Shown here piece by piece: positions 63,001 through 64,000 of a stretch of DNA of 64,000 bases. A program made the translations under genes and the position numbers. This DNA comes from Phocaeicola_A sp045647865 (GTDB lineage: Bacteria; Bacteroidota; Bacteroidia; Bacteroidales; Bacteroidaceae). The stretch lies in NCBI GenBank assembly GCA_045647865.1, contig JAZRMW010000043.1:9324-73323 (forward strand), in the 5' to 3' direction. The stretch's first letter is position 1. Each line of letters begins with the position of its first letter. The notes under the pieces are model-generated. The model did no database searches, was not told where the DNA came from, and worked only from the letters and a program-made list of their open reading frames with translations.

Positions 63001-63251
63001 TCAGGCAACAGGATTTCATAGGAAGTATGGGGAAGAGCCGGTTCTCCCAATTCTCCAAATCCATAGTCAATGCCTGCAAAAATTTCACATTTCTTTTCTG
63101 CACTAATTTGTTCGACTTTGAAATCATCCGCATTGAAATTGAATGTAAACGTTTTGGTCAGTGTCTGTGCATTCATGGTTGCAAGACTTGCTGACAAGGT
63201 TGCACATAGTAGGAGCAATCGTTGGTACATCTTTCTGGTTTTCATAAGCAT
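60015..63251 (-). CDS. Large secreted protein with gingipain-propeptide-like N-domain, no protease visible
   Basis: 1078 residues with signal peptide (to about residue 30, LATMNAQ). Residues ~45-200 resemble the C25 (gingipain) propeptide: GEPALPHTSYEILLPDNYRI and a strand series ending LVLATSIKLTVSIEPYNNG. No C25 catalytic domain follows; instead there is a Trp-rich beta-region, a helical FIVAR-like part (~425-470, ALIDEAREKGIGTKEQEDIYAN), a CBM-like domain (~490-620, GFYRPAKQDATGAVFYAANG), another helical stretch, and a C-terminal module shared with the protein at 41077 (VYTIDAIKVGEARFMNG ... YIVTYPDGRRESG). A -7 box TATATTTG is at 63270-63277. A function in adhesion or in sugar binding is a guess. 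Confidence 0.65.
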   Translation of the reverse strand: MLMKTRKMYQRLLLLCATLSASLATMNAQTLTKTFTFNFNADDFKVEQISAEKKCEIFAGIDYGFGELGEPALPHTSYEILLPDNYRIKDFMYTIGDDTCQITRVFFYPTFEDFTNETPEILTMDSIPLYPTPQAVAGPGPHPENPEYPLITFPTKVQHFGNNNWDGYRLEIFEICPFTYYAAEQKLVLATSIKLTVSIEPYNNGTPSHSGKQDNQIKKQIFNPEDFGMGVENWQPAPRPFPQWADGGELKFNETMYMLNVGAGMFFCGGNAWNTQTSVGDKGYKVYFEQYQTNGVWDGKTVYFRNYVETKGGQVMDVFFESITGDCYVDCGSHPNFYWKIEKNNGNNYYRLSMAEANPDYQTWQVEKNPGTYFGWDAANGTVASAFLNPTKEGVHVDWAFLSEKQYEEYQNTMETYRVAQKLKALIDEAREKGIGTKEQEDIYANEAATKDELNAAIATVTTAILNWDEQNVDPAKPVNQTSSIVNPNYDDNNNTGWNGTIPGFQNYTNAEHYGKTFDTWQMVENLPNGVYKLTVQGFYRPAKQDATGAVFYAANGTDSVTTPVTNIYEELEENGVAQSTMQYAGEQFAKGKYLNNVYFTVTNNKVRIGVALPQLTGHSDWAIWDNWQLTYYGNKGEASYNGIVKEMANANLTRFDTVTAKMTVGTVDTYKACLNSLTATDIAGINEAKLTIKEAIATVETNINAWKEYSKSVEWGREVVRMDYVYWNDTKRELDDYLREEAPIYLKNEELTTEELMSQNVQIEQWIRDILIVAPCPTYMNWSYVSFDKSSADKKEVNSYTRYSIGEFTSVGRVSYVKLLEYTACDDYSAGDDVKVYRIRFDGRSRIYILKEDAPDYRKQGIILKEEGLDYLLYDFDLKEGEEFCKYTENGKDTVSITISERTTVTCSNGQTFNAQRLSMGTAWWIETWGSTEEFLYPFRPNRMERDCGSSLNYAFLMEGHETPLFYYNPFGDITGVSTAFKADDCAMDEFEWLAIEENTIEDTRAQIRISGSTVSCTAPNAMKLEVYTIDAIKVGEARFMNGEAKVKVNKAPAMYLYIVTYPDGRRESGKIRVSEE

Positions 63252-63316
63252 TATGTTTTATTGATGTTGCAAATATATAAAAATGTCTTTAGACCTTAGT
63301 TGATAGAGCAATCATT

Positions 63317-63874
63317 TTAATCGTTGGGTCGTGTGATTACGAATTTCTTTCCGATACGCAAACTGTCCTGACTTATTTTTGTGAACGAATATCTTTTGCA
63401 TTCAAAGAAATCGAGCATTTGGTTTATGATTGATATTCTTTGGAATTCACATATTCGAAGTTCAGAGTCATATCTTACTTCACTGCCGTTCCATGTTGTT
63501 CTTTGGTTGGAAGAGTCATAATTGGGAGACATTGCAGGATCTTCTCTGCCACCAACAACATGGCATTTAATGTCATCTGGGTTTACGTAAAAATATATGC
63601 TATCATTCTTTGCAGTATAAAGACCTTTCACATTAAGATCCATACGTCTATGGGGCCAAAACTTATGTCCTAACATATTCCGTCCGTAGAGTTCGAGCGC
63701 GAATGTATTATTCTCGTTGAAAGATAACTTTCCTTTGCCTACTTTGTATCCCCAATATTGGTACATTTCATCCGGACATTTCCACTCTCCACGAATATCT
63801 TGTGAAAAAGATGCTTGCGGAAGTAATAAGCATATTAGGCCTATTGTTATAATAAAAATAGTTTTTCGGATCAT
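63317..63874 (-). CDS. Small secreted protein of unknown function
   Basis: 185 residues with signal peptide (MIRKTIFIITIGLICLLLPQASFS). The beta-rich sequence DIRGEWKCPDEMYQYWGYKVGKGKLSFNENNTFALELYG has the look of a lipocalin-like or copper-resistance-like barrel seen in small Bacteroidales proteins, but no family is certain. A -7 box TACATTTG lies at 63924-63931 on the minus strand; no gene is seen upstream within the window. Confidence 0.7.
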   Translation of the reverse strand: MIRKTIFIITIGLICLLLPQASFSQDIRGEWKCPDEMYQYWGYKVGKGKLSFNENNTFALELYGRNMLGHKFWPHRRMDLNVKGLYTAKNDSIYFYVNPDDIKCHVVGGREDPAMSPNYDSSNQRTTWNGSEVRYDSELRICEFQRISIINQMLDFFECKRYSFTKISQDSLRIGKKFVITRPND

Positions 63875-64000
63875 AATGTTGCTATTTTAAGATTAAGATA
63901 AATAATTAGTTGTTTCGTGTCTGCAAATGTATGAATTTGGATTTATTGCTCCAATTATTTTTTTGTTTTTTTTTGCTGTGTTTTCTATGTCTAATCGCGG
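63875..64000. other. Window end: promoter region of the small secreted protein
   Basis: Only the -7 box at 63924-63931 is recognised; the rest is AT-rich and cut by the window edge. Confidence 0.4.

Overview
The window looks like chromosomal DNA of a gut or oral Bacteroidales bacterium (Bacteroides, Phocaeicola or Prevotella type; genus not resolvable by eye). The grounds are Bacteroidota promoters (TTTG about 19-20 nt upstream of TAnnTTTG) in front of many genes, a fused gamma-alpha 2-oxoacid:ferredoxin oxidoreductase with its beta subunit, anaerobic nrdDG, lipoproteins, and secreted carbohydrate-active proteins ending in short Bacteroidota sorting-like tails. Nothing indicates a plasmid, prophage or integrated element as a unit, and I see no CRISPR array or insertion sequence.

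Layout. 1-11 kb: the 3' end of an amidase, a Na/Pi cotransporter, cysS, a MATE exporter, korBA, tRNA-Phe and class I fumarase. 11-15.5 kb: two adjacent secreted proteins, the second a clan GH-A-like glycosidase with RICIN, FN3 and LamG domains. 15.5-18.4 kb: a gene-poor stretch with a dense short-repeat cluster, an orphan ORF and an AAA/DUF4143 ATPase. 18.5-29.7 kb: anaerobic ribonucleotide reductase nrdDG under a cobalamin riboswitch, priA, a 7TM-HD phosphodiesterase, gltX, waaA and a thioesterase. 29.8-34.5 kb: a GH43 arabinanase-like enzyme and a Cthe_2159-type polysaccharide-binding protein. 34.6-40.3 kb: gamma-carbonic anhydrase, aminopeptidase P, a TatD-like hydrolase, a class-I-amidotransferase/dipeptidase fusion, a DUF4491 membrane protein and an Lrp regulator. 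41-50.3 kb: two secreted proteins including a papain-like protease, a three-gene GT-C / UbiA / HAD operon, a lipoprotein, and a TPR regulator broken by a stop codon. 50.9-63.9 kb: two FKBP prolyl isomerases, then a run of large secreted proteins (pectinesterase, CE12-type esterase, a gingipain-propeptide-like protein, a small secreted protein).

How the genes work together. The secreted enzymes point to pectin: methyl-ester removal (pectinesterase), acetyl removal (CE12-type), arabinan trimming (GH43) and acidic-sugar binding (Cthe_2159 type). No SusC/SusD pair, pectate lyase or GH28 lies in the window, so these are dispersed helpers rather than one classical utilisation locus. The GT-C / UbiA / HAD operon resembles the first steps of polyprenyl-phosphoryl-pentose donor synthesis. 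The nrdDG riboswitch implies that this B12-independent enzyme is shut down when cobalamin is plentiful.

The most striking non-coding feature is the number of intergenic palindromes, which fall into at least four sequence families. Some seem to have entered genes in frame. They mostly sit at gene ends and probably act as terminators or mRNA 3'-end structures.
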